From assembly GCF_000003815.2 (NCBI RefSeq), contig NC_049984.1, positions 4,230,695 through 4,294,694 of the forward strand: a DNA stretch of 64,000 nt. Direction: 5' to 3'. Positions 8,907 to 20,502 of the stretch are shown here, piece after piece. A program made the translations under genes and the position numbers. The DNA comes from Branchiostoma floridae. Its lineage: Eukaryota > Chordata > Leptocardii > Amphioxiformes > Branchiostomatidae. Under the pieces are notes generated by a model. It made no database searches. It saw nothing but the letters and a program-made list of their open reading frames with translations, and was not told the DNA's origin. Every line of letters starts with the position of its first letter. The stretch's first letter is position 1.

Positions 8907-11900
8907 ATGAGCCTAGAGGAAGGTTCGAAATGGGATTTCAACTGCCCACAGTTTGTGGATTTCTCTGAACCGCAGGCGCTAACGTTGGACGACAACGCTG
9001 ACGAGTGGTTTGGTGAGATAAATTATTTCTGATCTGTTGTTGCAACTTGTTGACTTCCTTCATCGATATCGCTGTTCTCTGCGCATTATAACGAACAGAC
9101 TTCTGTAGAGGATACCTGTATATAATGTTCTTGTAAAGAAAACGATGCATAATGGCTACAGTGTCTATCAGAAAGCGAAGACACAACTCAGACTCAGATA
9201 TGCAACAAAAATGGCGGAAAAAAGCTACACTCAGGTTGTTGACCAGCTTTCTGGAGTCAATCGATCTATCTACTAAGTTCACTGTGTTGTGGAATGGTTT
9301 TTTGTTTCCTAAATACAGATTTTGTTGCTTGGCTTCATCAAGGAGTGTAAGGAGTGTTTTTTTAACTCCCTTGTCTTCCCCCCTTTGGCGCTTCCTGTGT
9401 TTGGAAAAATGCGCGTCCTTGGTTAGTGTGATGCAAATGTTGCATGTTTTCACACATGTAAACCGCCACAGTTTGAAATTTTAAATGCAGGACAAGCATT
9501 CCTATGAAAAATAAGTTGCTTTATTAGAGAGTTTTTATAATATATTTTCATGGACGCAAATGCCCCACTACTAATACTAAATACCAAATCTTAGTTATAA
9601 TAATGTACCAAAAAACTTTAAAAGATGAACCAGCCTGGATGAACAAATGTTTTTGTTTGTTTGGCCAGCACTTCGAAAGTTGTGTTGTCTGACAGAAAAA
9701 AAATTGAAAAACAAAAGGAGCAACCCAATTATTACGACATTGCTGGTGTCGGTTCATGGGTGTGCGAGTGTAGAAACAGCCATTAAAATCGGGCAGATAC
9801 CTTAACTTAAGGTCTAAGTAGAATCAATTCCTAATGATATCGGGTGTATTTTGCAGCCAGTAGGTACCCAAAGTGTGGGTAATGAGGCTGTTTAACATGG
9901 TCGAGGTGCCTCCACTAGCACCGTACCCCCGTTTTACGTACCGCCTGGAAAATGATTACGTCACCGTCACGTGGTATGGTTCGTGAGGCTAGGCATCCGG
10001 TCATCCGCGCCACACAACTGTAGCTAATGACATTTTTTTACCCTTCAGACTACCAGCATGAGAATGAGGAGGGCATACCTCTGGATGCTCCCCCATCTCC
10101 TGAAGCTGAGCACACGGAGGATGTAACTGTCACCGTAACCAAGGCAACCGAGACCCTACAGAAGATGCAGGAGACGGCCCTGGCAGCCTCCGCCTTTCCT
10201 GTGGTCAAGGTCGGGCCTTACGTGGAGAAGGAAGAGAAGAAAGACGAGCCAGAGTTTCCCGAAGTTGTGAAGGTTTGTCTCATTTTCTTCAAATGTTTCT
10301 GTCAAGTAATGGGTTGGCACTGGTTGTAGCTTAGATACAGAAGGTAGACTACAAAACAGTTGCTGCTATTTGTCCTTCTAAGTTCTATTGCTATATTGCC
10401 ATACCGTACTATTAGTATTGGACATTTATAAGTCCTGTAATACTACAAATTCTGCACGGTGCACATAAGGTGTGCTTCTACTAGTATTGTTGCTCAAAAA
10501 GAGGAAAAACTTTTACTAAAAGACTGCATTGTCTTTACCGTAGCTTCAGAATATGCTATAGTGTTTCTAGCCATCTCAGATGTATGATTGTCGTCATCGT
10601 TCAAACTAGAAACCATGGTTATTTCCAGGTACTCATGTCTTCCATGTCACACAAATTGACCATGTTACTGTCCCAAATCAGGAGAAGGCTGTCCCAGAGA
10701 AGGTGGAGCCAACCGTTCCCCCAGCTGAGACAGAAACGAAGACAGAGCCACCACCAGTGGAAGTGGTGGTCATGCAGCCAGAGGAAACCCCCATGCAGTT
10801 CACCGCAGTCACGGAGGCTCCCGTCGATGCCACAAAGAAGCTGAAAGCGAAGACGGAGGCTTCCAGAGTCCGTCGATCCGTCAGGAGGAAGAGCTATGTG
10901 AAGGTACTGGTACTTTGAAGATTATTATTTGATAGCATCTTAACTCCAATCGTGCACCGATACCAGAGTTCAAAGATTGTTCTTCATGTGCTATACTCTT
11001 CCAGTCCAGAACTCCATACACCCCCTTCCTCAGGGGTCAGTGCTTCCAGACCTTCAATTCAAAGATCAAATTTTTTTAGTTTATATCTTACGTTATTGTG
11101 CATTTGAAATTGTTTTGTTTGTTTTTCAAATTAAGCGTTGAATCGTTATTTTGTCCATTCCAGACTGAAGTGCAGCCACCGAAAGAAGCTCAAGTTGAAC
11201 CCGCAAACAAGAAACAGAAAACAGCTGCCAACGAAAGACGGTCAGCTCCAAGAGCCCGCCATGGCTCCGGAAAAACGCGTCGCTCGGCAGACACTTCTGC
11301 GGAACCTCCAGTGAAGAAGGCCAAGTCATCCGCGGATCCCAAAACACGAATCAAACTCACCATGCCCAAAACTCCAGAATGTGCAAAGTAAGTACTACTA
11401 CTAGTACCTAGCTTTTATTTATGCAGGGCCCCACTGCAACGACAGAAGTGCTGAGCTTTTCAATCTTGGGTGAAAATGAGGAAGAATAGAAATGAACTAT
11501 TGTATTTATGTCAACTGTTTTTTGATTATACATTGTAAAATTTGTGTTTGTTTTTTTCTGGATTAATTGTTAAACTTTAAAAGGATTGAGGTTATGTCTT
11601 TGGAGTGCCATAGTGCTGCTATTTCTGACTGTAAGTCTTTCAAAGCAGTAAGTGTAAAGAAGGGGGTAATGTCTGCTATCTCTGAGTCTGACTGGCTTGT
11701 TTTTCAGGCGTTCTTACAAGCGTCCAGGCGTGGTTAAGAAAACTTCAGAGGAGCTTGAGTTGGAGAGGATTGAGCAGTTGAGGGAGGAGACTCGCCGGCA
11801 GCACCAGATAGCTGAGGTAAGCATCACTGGGAAAAATACAACTACATGTATTATGGCGACATCAAGGTGTACCATATCACAATTTTACATGACTTTGTAA

Positions 11901-14900
11901 TGTCTTGTCCCATGTCCATTTGTATACCTGAAATTCCTCTTTCTGATACACAGACTGTATCAATCATATTTAGTATGAATATGATTTATACAATATTAAA
12001 GTAAGTTGCCCAAACTGTGAATTACGGAATTTTCACAAGGTTTTTAAGCCCACAGTTTTTTTTCCCACTGAACTCAAGGATAGTGCAACCTGTTTTCACA
12101 GGTCTGTATCTGTAAGGAATTGTCTAGTAGTGTCAAAATTAAAAAAAGATTATTACCAGACTAATACCAGTAATGTGAATGCTAAGATGGTTACTTTCTG
12201 TCTACCTCCGTCCAGGAATCGTACAAGCAGGCCCAGGCCTCCGCTGGCTACCACGCCGCCCGCGCTGCCGTCCCGCTGACCAAACCGCACGAGTTCCATT
12301 TCCACACGGACGAGCGCCTCAAGGACCACGGCATGGAGACACGACAGGACTCCAAGAACAAGCGCTTCGAGGACAGCCTGCGCACACACCCGCCCTCCCC
12401 AGTGAGTGGTAGTAGAACACAGGTGGCCTTGCTTAGCTTGCTTAGATGTTGTCGCTCTCTGGCAGTGTCCTCACTATCATTTCCCCCTGATCTTGCTTAG
12501 TGGTAATAAAAAGGTGACATAAACTCTCCTAATATAACTTGTCTCCCTGAAAGGTTGGGGCTTCTGGTAAACTCAATGTACAACTCAGAAAACTCCCCCT
12601 GAAAGTGCTGTTGTGTTTTGCATGCCCACAAGCTTCTATAGTAAAATTTCTCACTGCACTCTTGGAAACCCTTTGACAATAATTGATGCTGTTGTGACTT
12701 GTTTGTCACTAACAAACATCCTGTAAATGTGTAAATTTTGCAATATCAAATTCAACTCAAGATAATTTTACTCAATCGGTAAGCAAAAGCATGTTTTCCC
12801 TACTCATAAAATTTTCAAAAAGAGTCACTTAATCGGCCAAGTTAATGATTGTCTTTAAGCACCAAAAATATAAGTTGACTGGACAAATTGAAATGAAGAC
12901 GTCTGTCAAAGTAAAACAGTAAAGCATGGCAAACAAAATTAGTTCAACAACTGTGGCATGGCTAAATTGTTTAACTTTACGTAACCACTTTATGAACTTT
13001 TGAAATTTTGTCGTTTTAGGCCAAATGTAACAAGTTGACGAAGCCCAAACCTTTCAAGTTCACGAACGACTCGAGGAAGAGAAAACTGCACGAGGTGGAC
13101 CACGCTGGGCACAACAAGTGGCACTCCGTCTCCGAGCAGGTCATCAACTTCCACAAGAAGACTCCGGACCGTTTCCGCCGCAAGGCAAGGATGGAGCTCA
13201 ATGCAACCAGGGGTGAGATACTGTAACTCTGCAAATGTTTTTTATATTTACAATGGCCTTTTCACCACGAATATGCCTCTTCTGTCTCCATTATGACTGC
13301 TGTGCCGTAGAATTATTTCAGCTGCAAACTTGAAACACTGCAAAAGTATCCTCTGAAATTCAATCCCTGCCAAAATAAATGCATTTGTAGTCATCATCGT
13401 CGCCGGCTACTTGCTCGGACCAGGTCCACTCTCTCGCATTTGTAGTACCATGCTTTCTTTTTCTGTTATGTTTTACAGTGCTGTGTAAAATATTTCTGCT
13501 TATCTGACTTTACCTCATTAGGGGTAGTATAACCCAAATAGTGCAGTATAACACTTTTTGTTACGTACATGTAGCCTTCTTTAGAAACTGATTGTGTTTT
13601 TGTGAAACTTGCAGCTGGGCCTGTTGTTGGGGATCACAAGATGAAACTGACGCAGCCCCAGAGTCCCAACTTCTCCAAGCGCCCCCGTAACCGATCGGCT
13701 CGCGTGAAGAGTGCTGCAGAGATTGAAGAGGAAGAAGTGGAAGAGATGAAGAAGTAAGTACAGTAAACCTTGGCCAAGAATACTTCTTAAGTGGCTGATA
13801 GAATCAGGTCTATGTGGGCAGGTGGCCACAATAGCATAGGCAGATGCCTCAAAGCCTTAAGATAACTACTACTATAAATGCTGAAACTTTCACAGTGGTT
13901 TAATGTTCGCGGTTTTTCCGGTGGCCGTCTCACCGCGAATTTAAAACCACTGTGAACATTTTCGATGACAGTGCATGGTGCTACCGCAAACTTAAAACCA
14001 CCGCCAAAAGTCCCATTTCTTGCTACCACGAAATTAAATCCCCGCGAACTTAAATGCATTTACAGTATACTATGCTATTTTGCATATCTCGTTACCTGGA
14101 TGTCTAACCTTCATCGACCTGATAACTACTAATGTTACAAATTGGCCGTTCGTGTGACTGACAAATTTGTGTTTTTGTTTATGATTAGGTACAAGTTCAA
14201 GGCGAGGGAGATAGACCAGCGTCTGTTCCAGCAGGCAGGAGTCGGCGTGCCGAAGAAGCCCCACAAACCAGTCACCCAGCCTGTGGGGATGGAGCTGGAG
14301 ACAGACCGCAGGATACAGGTACGGAACAGTGTAGATCATCTACCATGCAAATTTGAACACATGGTATTAAAACCTGAAATCCTGCTGCAGTAACAAGGAA
14401 AGCCACCAGGGGGAGGGCTTAGCCTAATCATTTCTTCATTTTGCCAGCGTATCTCTCGATTTATGGTGTTACCATAGACACAGTCACATACTGAAAGCGT
14501 AGTAAAAGACAAGATGCAGAAAAAGCTTATGATTCAACAGCCTAGAAGTATGAAGTCTTGGAATGATGCATTGCAGAAAGAAGTATTCTGAGTGTTGCAT
14601 ATCTTTAGATGCTACTGCTTGGAGGAAATCTAGTTTTTACCCCTTCAGGGTTGAACAAGTTTTCTAAAATCCACTTGTCCTATCGGGCAAGCACATAAAA
14701 AATGTACTTGCCCGAACCAATTTTTCACTTGCCCAAAATTCAAATGTCACTGTTACTAGTATATGCATTTTCACTTCCAGCAATATCAATGGAATTCTCT
14801 GTAGACAATTGCTTGATGTCATGACTGTAAAAAGTAACAAGTATATCAAAATTGCACTAAAATCAATGGAAAAATCTTACTTGCCCGATCGGACAAGTGG

Positions 14901-17900
14901 GGTAGGACATGCACTTGCCCGAACAGCACTTTCACTTGCCCTGGACAATAGAGCTAGTGGACTTGTTTATCCCTGCCCCTTGTGTTTTCTTAAGATAGTA
15001 CATGAATTTATGGATATGAAATCATGGTTGCACTGTCTGTTTGCAGGAGAGACACGATGAAACAAAGAACGCAGACAACGAGGAAAAGTTTGAGTTCCAT
15101 GCTCGGCCAGTTCCTGCAAAAATCTTGGAAGGACCAGTGGTGAGTTTGTCTGTATAAAGTTTTGTGTTTTTTTTTTTTTTCAATGAAAACTTGTTCAAGA
15201 TATGAACTTGTTCAAAATATGTGCAAATTAGAAATATAAAAATGATACAGAAGAAGGATAATTAATAGACCAACTAAGAAAACAACTTGTAAAGGTATAG
15301 TAGACACACGCACAAAAGAGCTTACTTAAAGTTCTTAAAGTGGTAAATATCAGATGAGTATTTTTTTTTGTGTATCCATGTTGCACCTAACCCTCTGCAT
15401 TGACAAGATGTTGCTTTTTTCTGATGGTCTGTTCTATGCATGGTGTTTCTCATTTCTTGTAAAAGGGGTGTTTCTCTTTTCTTGTAAAAGGGTTGTTTCT
15501 CATTTTTTGTAAAAGGGGTGTTTCTCATTTCTTGTAAAAGATTTGATTTGAACTGATTTAATAGTTTGCTGACATGTTTCCCTCCCCAGGGTGTTGCAGA
15601 GAAGAAGGTGGCTCCCCTCACCATCCCCGAGTCTCCTGCCTTCGCCCTCAAGAACAGAGTCCGCAGCGTCAAACCAGAAGTTCAAGATGTAAGTAAATGC
15701 TGTCACTGAAAGGGATAACGGATGTTATATGAATCATCTGGCCATTTCTAAAATCAAATCCAGTTGCTTGAGTAGTCACTATTTGGCGTGAACACTGCAT
15801 CTTCTTTTGCATCTTTTAAAGTTAGAACTCATTTTACCCATTTGAGGAGCACTATTTTGCAAGCCCTATACAGGCTAAGGTTTCATAGCAAGCGATGTTT
15901 CAACCGATTTTGTATGTACTACTGTAGAAACGTTCCCATTGGTTTAATTATTGCACATTTTCTTATATCACTGCAAATATTTGTTACTGTTATATTATTA
16001 CCGCTGTACTACAAGGCTTTTTCAATCTTGAACTTTGCAGCACAAAGACCTCTTTTTCCTCCCACCAAATGAAGTCCCTGCGAAATTATGAATTTCTAGT
16101 AGTTCATATACAATGTGAGAGATACTCAAGCAGCAGTGTTTTGTGTATAATGTTGATACATTACTGATTTTTTTTCCCAGGAGGAAGAAGAAAGAATCAT
16201 CTACGCCCGTCCGATGCCTCACACCGGAGTTCCCTTCAAACCCAACCGAGAACACAAAGTCACCCAGCTGGAGCCCTTCTCCTTCCAGGGCAGGGTGGAG
16301 GAACAGCTGGTCAAGAAGGAGGAGAAGATTCAGCAGATCATTCAGGAGGAAGCCAAGGTAAGATGTTGTAATGTAATGTAGAGGTTGGTATGTAATCTCC
16401 AAGCAGTAGCATGAGACAGTCTAAAAGCTGGCAAAGGATTGTAGCTGGCCTAGCAGTGTTTGTGGCTTCACTCCTTTGCCAGCTTTTGATCCTATATTTA
16501 CGCAACCATACATGGCATAAGATCTTCTTGTTACAGGTTTATATTGTGTATATGAATGATATACAGGTTGTAAATTTTTGCCATCTTTCAAAACATCAAA
16601 TCAAACCTAAAACGATTTGTATGAGGTGCAAGTTGTATAGCATGTCATGGTAATGAATTTTGGTGATCAGTGGGTTGTTTGACAACCTTTTGTAATTGTT
16701 AGTTGTTTATTACAATCATAGGAATACGTCTGTAGGTTTCTAGTGAAAGTCATCTCAATGTGATGTCTTATGTTTCCCCCCAGGTTGCCAGTTCCTTCAG
16801 AGCTCAGAACTTGCCGGAGACCCTTCACCAGCCCGGACACCTTCCAGACGTTCCCAAGAAAGCACCCACCAACCCCGAACCCTTCCAGCTCAGCTGTGAT
16901 GACAAGGGTGCCAAGAAGGCTGCGGAATGGAGCAAGAAGGTGAGAGCAAATTTATGACATTTCTGTAAATGATTACAATATTGCTCTCAGACTTGAAAGT
17001 TTATTGTATTATCTGTAAGAAATATGGACCCTTGGTTTTCCCTTTTATTTTAGTGCAACTGTAATTCTTACGGTGGTTTTGTTTTCACAATGACTTTTCC
17101 ACCTCCAGTTAAGACCCAGCAAAAATGCATTTACAGTGTATTACTCTGATTGTACAGAGTTGTTTCAACCTTGACAGTGTGATTATAAGACTTTCAAAAG
17201 GCAGAGATTACGTAGAAGATTCTAAAATTTTCTCCAGCTGCAACCATTACCGAAAATGAATTTCAAGCCCTCAAATGGTAGAGACGACAGTATTGTAGCG
17301 GTACTGACAGATGTGTTGTTTGTTGTCACCCCCTCTGCCATTATTTCGTTGAACAGGCCATTACCTGTTAAACGTCAAATAAATCTCCAGCCCTGAAATG
17401 TCTCAGGTGACAGCATGTCATCAACATCATTCATCCTCTATTTTGAGGTGCAGCAAGTAAAGTCTGACTTCCAGAACAGTCTGTCTTTTATCGCAGTTAG
17501 AAGTCCTGGGCCCTCTAGGCCAGTTTCTGACTCAGTAATAAGTTTCTTTAAAGTTAGCCTTTGGCGACCAACATGTTTCTTACATAAATCAGGTGACCAG
17601 AACAGGATAGCATGTACACGGATACTAAACCTGTGTTGTTTGTTGTCAGATGGAGGAGGAACTGAAGCAGCAGCGCGAGCAGGCTAGCAGCTTTAAACAC
17701 AAACCTGCCGACGTGCTGTACAAGGAACCCTTCATCCCACAGAAGGCTACCAAGCCACTTACAGGTCGGTACAGGTTACACAACACTCCTATATGGTCTT
17801 TAAGTAAAACAGTAATCCTTAAGTGTCTAGTAGTAGTGCTATTTCTATAGTACAATGCTAAACTTTCTTCCAACACAAAGGTATACACGGATCAAATTTT

Positions 17901-19648
17901 CAAAGACCAATTTTCAAGGATCAATACTGATGAAGTCTAGCATTGTACTATGATTACTGCCAACACAGATGAGCTTCCATGACAGTGCTATTTTTGTTAA
18001 TTTCAGAAACATGGCTGATTTATTTTTTAGCAAGCTGATATTTCGATTTCTTATCTCTTAAATGTCAAGATTGAGATTCCCCAAACAGCTATGGATAATA
18101 TGGTGGTATTCGATTGGAATATGTGTCTTACACTATAAGGCTAACATGTTGCGCACACACAAAAATTTTGTCGGTTGTGCAAGTGCACCTGTTTTAATTT
18201 TGAGCCATGTAATATCTATGCATGCATTTATAATTTATGGTGCAAACCGATGTTAACCAGAGCCATGCATGTTCCCCGCAGACGTGAGCGAGTTTGACCT
18301 GAACACGGTCCGGTGTCCAGATTGAGATTTCTCAAACAGCCATTGATGAGTATTCGTGGCTTTTGATTTGCCCTAGTTAGGCTGACGTGTTGCACACACA
18401 AAAACTTGTGTGTCTTTACCTGTTTTTGTAGTGTCTGCAAGTGCAGGTAATTTTGAGCATGCATGCATTAATAATTTATGGTACAAACGAATGTTAACCT
18501 GAGCCATGTTCCCCGCAGACGTGAGCGAGTTTGACCTGAACACAGTCCGGCGGGCGGAGCAGCGACAGGAGTTCGAGATGCAGAAGAAGATGAAGGAGGA
18601 GGAGATGGAGGCTCTGCGGCAGCAGCAGGAGGCAGAGCGCAGGTAAGAAAGGGGGGTCGATAGGGCTGTGTACCTAAATACCCGTACCTGTACCGTACCT
18701 AAAAAATTGTTTAAGTATAGGTCCGGACCTAAACATCTGTGTACCTGTACCTGTACCTAAACAAACTAAATCACTATTAAACACTACTTTTTAAGACTGC
18801 TGGACAAGTAAATCCCGAATCAACAATGACAATGGTAATAATCTTGCAATTAAAATTTAAGAAAACTTGCAAAGAAATTGTTTTGAGATTCAAATATGTA
18901 ATTTCCCATACAAAGATGACAATTTGTCACTAGCAAAGACAGTTAGCTACATGTTTAACTTACATATACTTGGTTAAACTTTTTTAGGTACAGGTGAAGG
19001 TCCGGACCTGTACCTAAACCCGTGTACCTGTACCTGAAATTCGTTTAGGTACACAGCCCTAGGGGTCGATGTTGTGACCCAGGTTCTTTAGAATGCTGCA
19101 CGAGGAACGTTTAAACTACAGGACTAAGAAACACGCACAAGACTCAAGGCAATGCCATTGACACGCACGGAGCTGTGAGTCGGGACTCTGTCTCTGGCTC
19201 AAGCCTCTCTCCAACTCCTGGCTTCTTTATTCGGAATTCCTGACACAGACAATAGACAGTTTCACAGTAGGGAAGTGGGCCTAACACTTTTATGTAACGT
19301 ATCACCTACATGGCTTCCCTTTGATATACTGACTGATCAAAGGATTTGCTTTACATACAAGGTGAACATCTTGGTGGGAAACAGTGTATCTATGTGTTAA
19401 TCAGCATCAGCCTTCAGTTTGGTTACACATACAAAATCCAGACTTCACACTTATTCGTGCTATTCTGCCACACACGCAGGGAGCAGGAGCAGGTGGAGAT
19501 CGCCAGACTCCGCAAGGAGCTGGTCCACAAGGCCAACCCCATCCGCCACGGCCGGCCCCTAGAGATCCAGCCCAGCAACAAGCCGCTCACCAACCCGCAG
19601 ACGCCCAACTTCTCCGACAGGAGAAGGAAGGCCAGCGTGCGCTTGTAG
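8907..19648 (+). CDS. TPX2: TPX2 microtubule nucleation factor, 16 exons, 821 aa
   Basis: Exons: 8907-9012, 10049-10272, 10682-10903, 11164-11387, 11708-11816, 12216-12401, 13020-13212, 13615-13753, 14189-14318, 15047-15139, 15590-15688, 16181-16357, 16784-16939, 17650-17764, 18519-18642, 19480-19648. All phases agree (2,466 nt). TPX2 is the Ran-GTP-released, importin-regulated spindle factor that targets and activates Aurora A and nucleates microtubules. Support: YKFKARE near residue 469, [16 protein letters not shown]-type sequence after it, [15 protein letters not shown] (about 529), [11 protein letters not shown] (about 556), and the C-terminal [10 protein letters not shown] block, all diagnostic of vertebrate TPX2. 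Repeated LTxPxSP/TP motifs appear in exons 4, 8, 11 and 16. The N-terminus retains an Aurora-A docking pattern (W9-x-F11, P14, F16, F19, W34-F35). Human TPX2 is 747 aa; the extra length lies in acidic, low-complexity exons 2-4. Confidence 0.97.
9839..9903. repeat. dispersed repeat GCCAGTAGGTACC...GAGGCTGTTTAAC, copy 2
   Basis: Copy of the block at 7408-7472, here in TPX2 intron 1. The two copies lie on either side of the shared TPX2/epimerase promoter interval and in the same orientation. Confidence 0.6.
13862..14068. mobile_element. MITE of the GCGAACTTAAATGCATTTACAG family, copy 1
   Basis: Lies in TPX2 intron 8. It contains GTTCGCGG, inverted CCGCGAA and AAATCCCCGCGAACTTAA words and ends in ATGCATTTACAGTAT. 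The copy at 50872-51086 has the same order of words and better preserved termini. Internal palindromes (GTTCGCGGT with ACCGCGAAC) give a strong fold-back. Confidence 0.75.
14646..14975. mobile_element. 330-bp palindromic element CAGGGTTGAACAAG...CTTGTTTATCCCTG, 6-bp TSD
   Basis: Inverted ends CAGGG-TTGAACAAG and CTTGTTTAT-CCCTG are flanked directly by CCCCTT on both sides (14640-14645 and 14976-14981). The interior repeats the word CACTTGCCC and its relatives (ACTTGCCCGAA, CTTGCCCGATCGGACAAG) on both arms. The CAGGG/CCCTG ends and 6-bp duplication match the element at 57622-57999, and the iterated-word build resembles the elements at 18661, 41519 and 59316. It lies in TPX2 intron 9. Confidence 0.75.
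15439..15541. repeat. minisatellite, about 28-bp unit, 4 copies
   Basis: Four copies of a unit close to GTGTTTCTCATTTCTTGTAA followed by AAGGG occur in tandem, ending about 50 bp before TPX2 exon 11. The run makes a T-rich tract upstream of that exon's acceptor. Confidence 0.8.
16423..16487. repeat. 16-bp perfect inverted repeat (AAAAGCTGGCAAAGGA)
   Basis: Arms 16423-16438 and 16472-16487 are perfect inverses. Just upstream, ATCTCCAAGCAG matches the terminus of the MITE at 655-795, and the internal words match the element at 58960-59137, so this is a member of that family in TPX2 intron 12. Confidence 0.65.
17860..17995. repeat. dispersed repeat CCAACACAAAGGTATACACGG...GGATCAATACTGATG, copy in TPX2
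   Basis: Contains TTCTTCCAACACAAAGGT, ACACGGATCAAA, GGATCAATACTGA and CCAACACAGATGAGCTTCCAT. The same words recur at 31310-31395, 31480-31610 (inverted), 32545-32665 (inverted) and 50415-50480. It is probably a retroelement or MITE fragment; no coding region is attached. Confidence 0.65.
18063..18313 (+). repeat. upstream copy of TPX2 intron 14/exon 15 boundary (partial duplication)
   Basis: Positions 18063-18313 and 18314-18550 are diverged tandem copies. Both begin AGATTGAGAT and share CACACACAAAA, GCATGCATT, TTATGGT.CAAAC, ATGTTAACC, the acceptor tract TTCCCCGCAG and then 32 nt of exon 15. In the first copy the exon part (18282-18313) is cut off after GTCCGG and lacks a donor. It therefore offers a second 3' splice site that, joined to exon 14, reads 14 codons and stops at TGA 18323-18325. 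Confidence 0.85.
18661..19061. mobile_element. 401-bp palindromic hAT-like element with 8-bp TSD
   Basis: Ends TAGGGCTGTGTACCTAAA and the inverse at the right are flanked by identical 8-bp duplications GGGGTCGA (18653-18660 and 19062-19069). An 8-bp duplication and YARNG-type termini are hAT superfamily hallmarks. The outer arms are iterations of the word GTACCT (TACCTGTACC) and inverses, around an AT-rich core with no frame. It lies in TPX2 intron 15 and shares the GTACCTAAA terminal word with the elements at 41519 and 59316. Confidence 0.88.
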
Positions 19649-19666
19649 TCCTGGATCAATTTGCCC

Positions 19667-19854
19667 TAGCCTCTACCAGGCTCCACAGGCCGTAAAAAAA
19701 TAGTAGAGATTGGACAAATAATACAGAAAACACACCTGACCAGAGGATTTGCTAAACTGTATTCCTCTGCCAACCAAATCCTGCTGTGTGTTTTCTGTCT
19801 ATTTGGCCAATTTCAACTATTTTTCCAGCGCCCTGGGGAGCCTGGTAGAGGCTA
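19667..19854. repeat. long inverted repeat in the TPX2 3' UTR
   Basis: Arms of about 65 bp (about 19667-19732 and 19790-19854) face each other. The outer 18 bp (TAGCCTCTACCAGGCTCC) are perfect, and the rest includes AAAAATAG, GATTGG and AGAAAACACAC with scattered differences. It begins about 20 bp after the stop codon, so the mature mRNA should carry a long imperfect stem. It is probably a MITE inserted in the UTR. Confidence 0.75.
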
Positions 19855-20284
19855 CAATTTGCCTGCTCTGATGTTTATCTGTACATACAATCTTTGTGTT
19901 CAAGTTATGTGGAGGGGTTTTCTTCTTTTTTTTTTTTTATGGGTAATCAAGTTTTTTTCATCTTTGAATTTTAGTAGCAGCCAGAATAATGGATTTTGAA
20001 TGTGATGTATTCTTTTCAAGTCTTAAAATTTGTAGGAAAGATAGTAAGAAGACATGTTAGGGATTTCCTATTTTATTACCTACTGTCCAATTTCTCTTTG
20101 TGAATTTTTAGTGTATCATGTTCATGTATGTGTAGATTATATGTACGATAGGGTGATAACATTCCTTGACTTTGCTGTCCTCTAATGTAGAATTTGAAAC
20201 GTGAATTCCAACTCCAAGTTTGCCTCATAGAATCTTAGGTAAAAACTGTTCCAAGACTTTGTTTATACTGTTGTTTCCTATGTT

Positions 20285-20290
20285 AATAAA
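20285..20290 (+). terminator. TPX2 poly(A) signal AATAAA
   Basis: A canonical AATAAA lies about 640 bp after the TPX2 stop codon and is followed by a TGTGTCTGACTGAGTGTTTT GU-rich stretch suited to cleavage-factor binding. No earlier AATAAA is seen in the 3' UTR. Confidence 0.7.
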
Positions 20291-20398
20291 GTCGATTTGA
20301 GTAAAATAGTATCAAAAATATACTGTGTCTGACTGAGTGTTTTGCCCCAAATTCTTAGCAACATGTATTATACAAAATGTGAGTACTATAAGATGATA

Positions 20399-20502
20399 GC
20401 CTGAGTACCATCCTCCATAGTGGCTGCTGGCTCAATCCTTTTACAAGGCGAAGCAAGGGAAAGGATTGAGCCAGCGGTCACTATGGAGGATGGTACTCAG
20501 GC
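20399..20502. repeat. 43-bp-arm hairpin just past the TPX2 poly(A) site
   Basis: GCCTGAGTACCATCCTCCAT at the left end is inverted at the right end, and the two 43-nt arms (20399-20441 and 20460-20502) differ at about three positions around an 18-nt loop. It may be a fold-back MITE or a transcribed hairpin. No target duplication is obvious. Confidence 0.8.
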
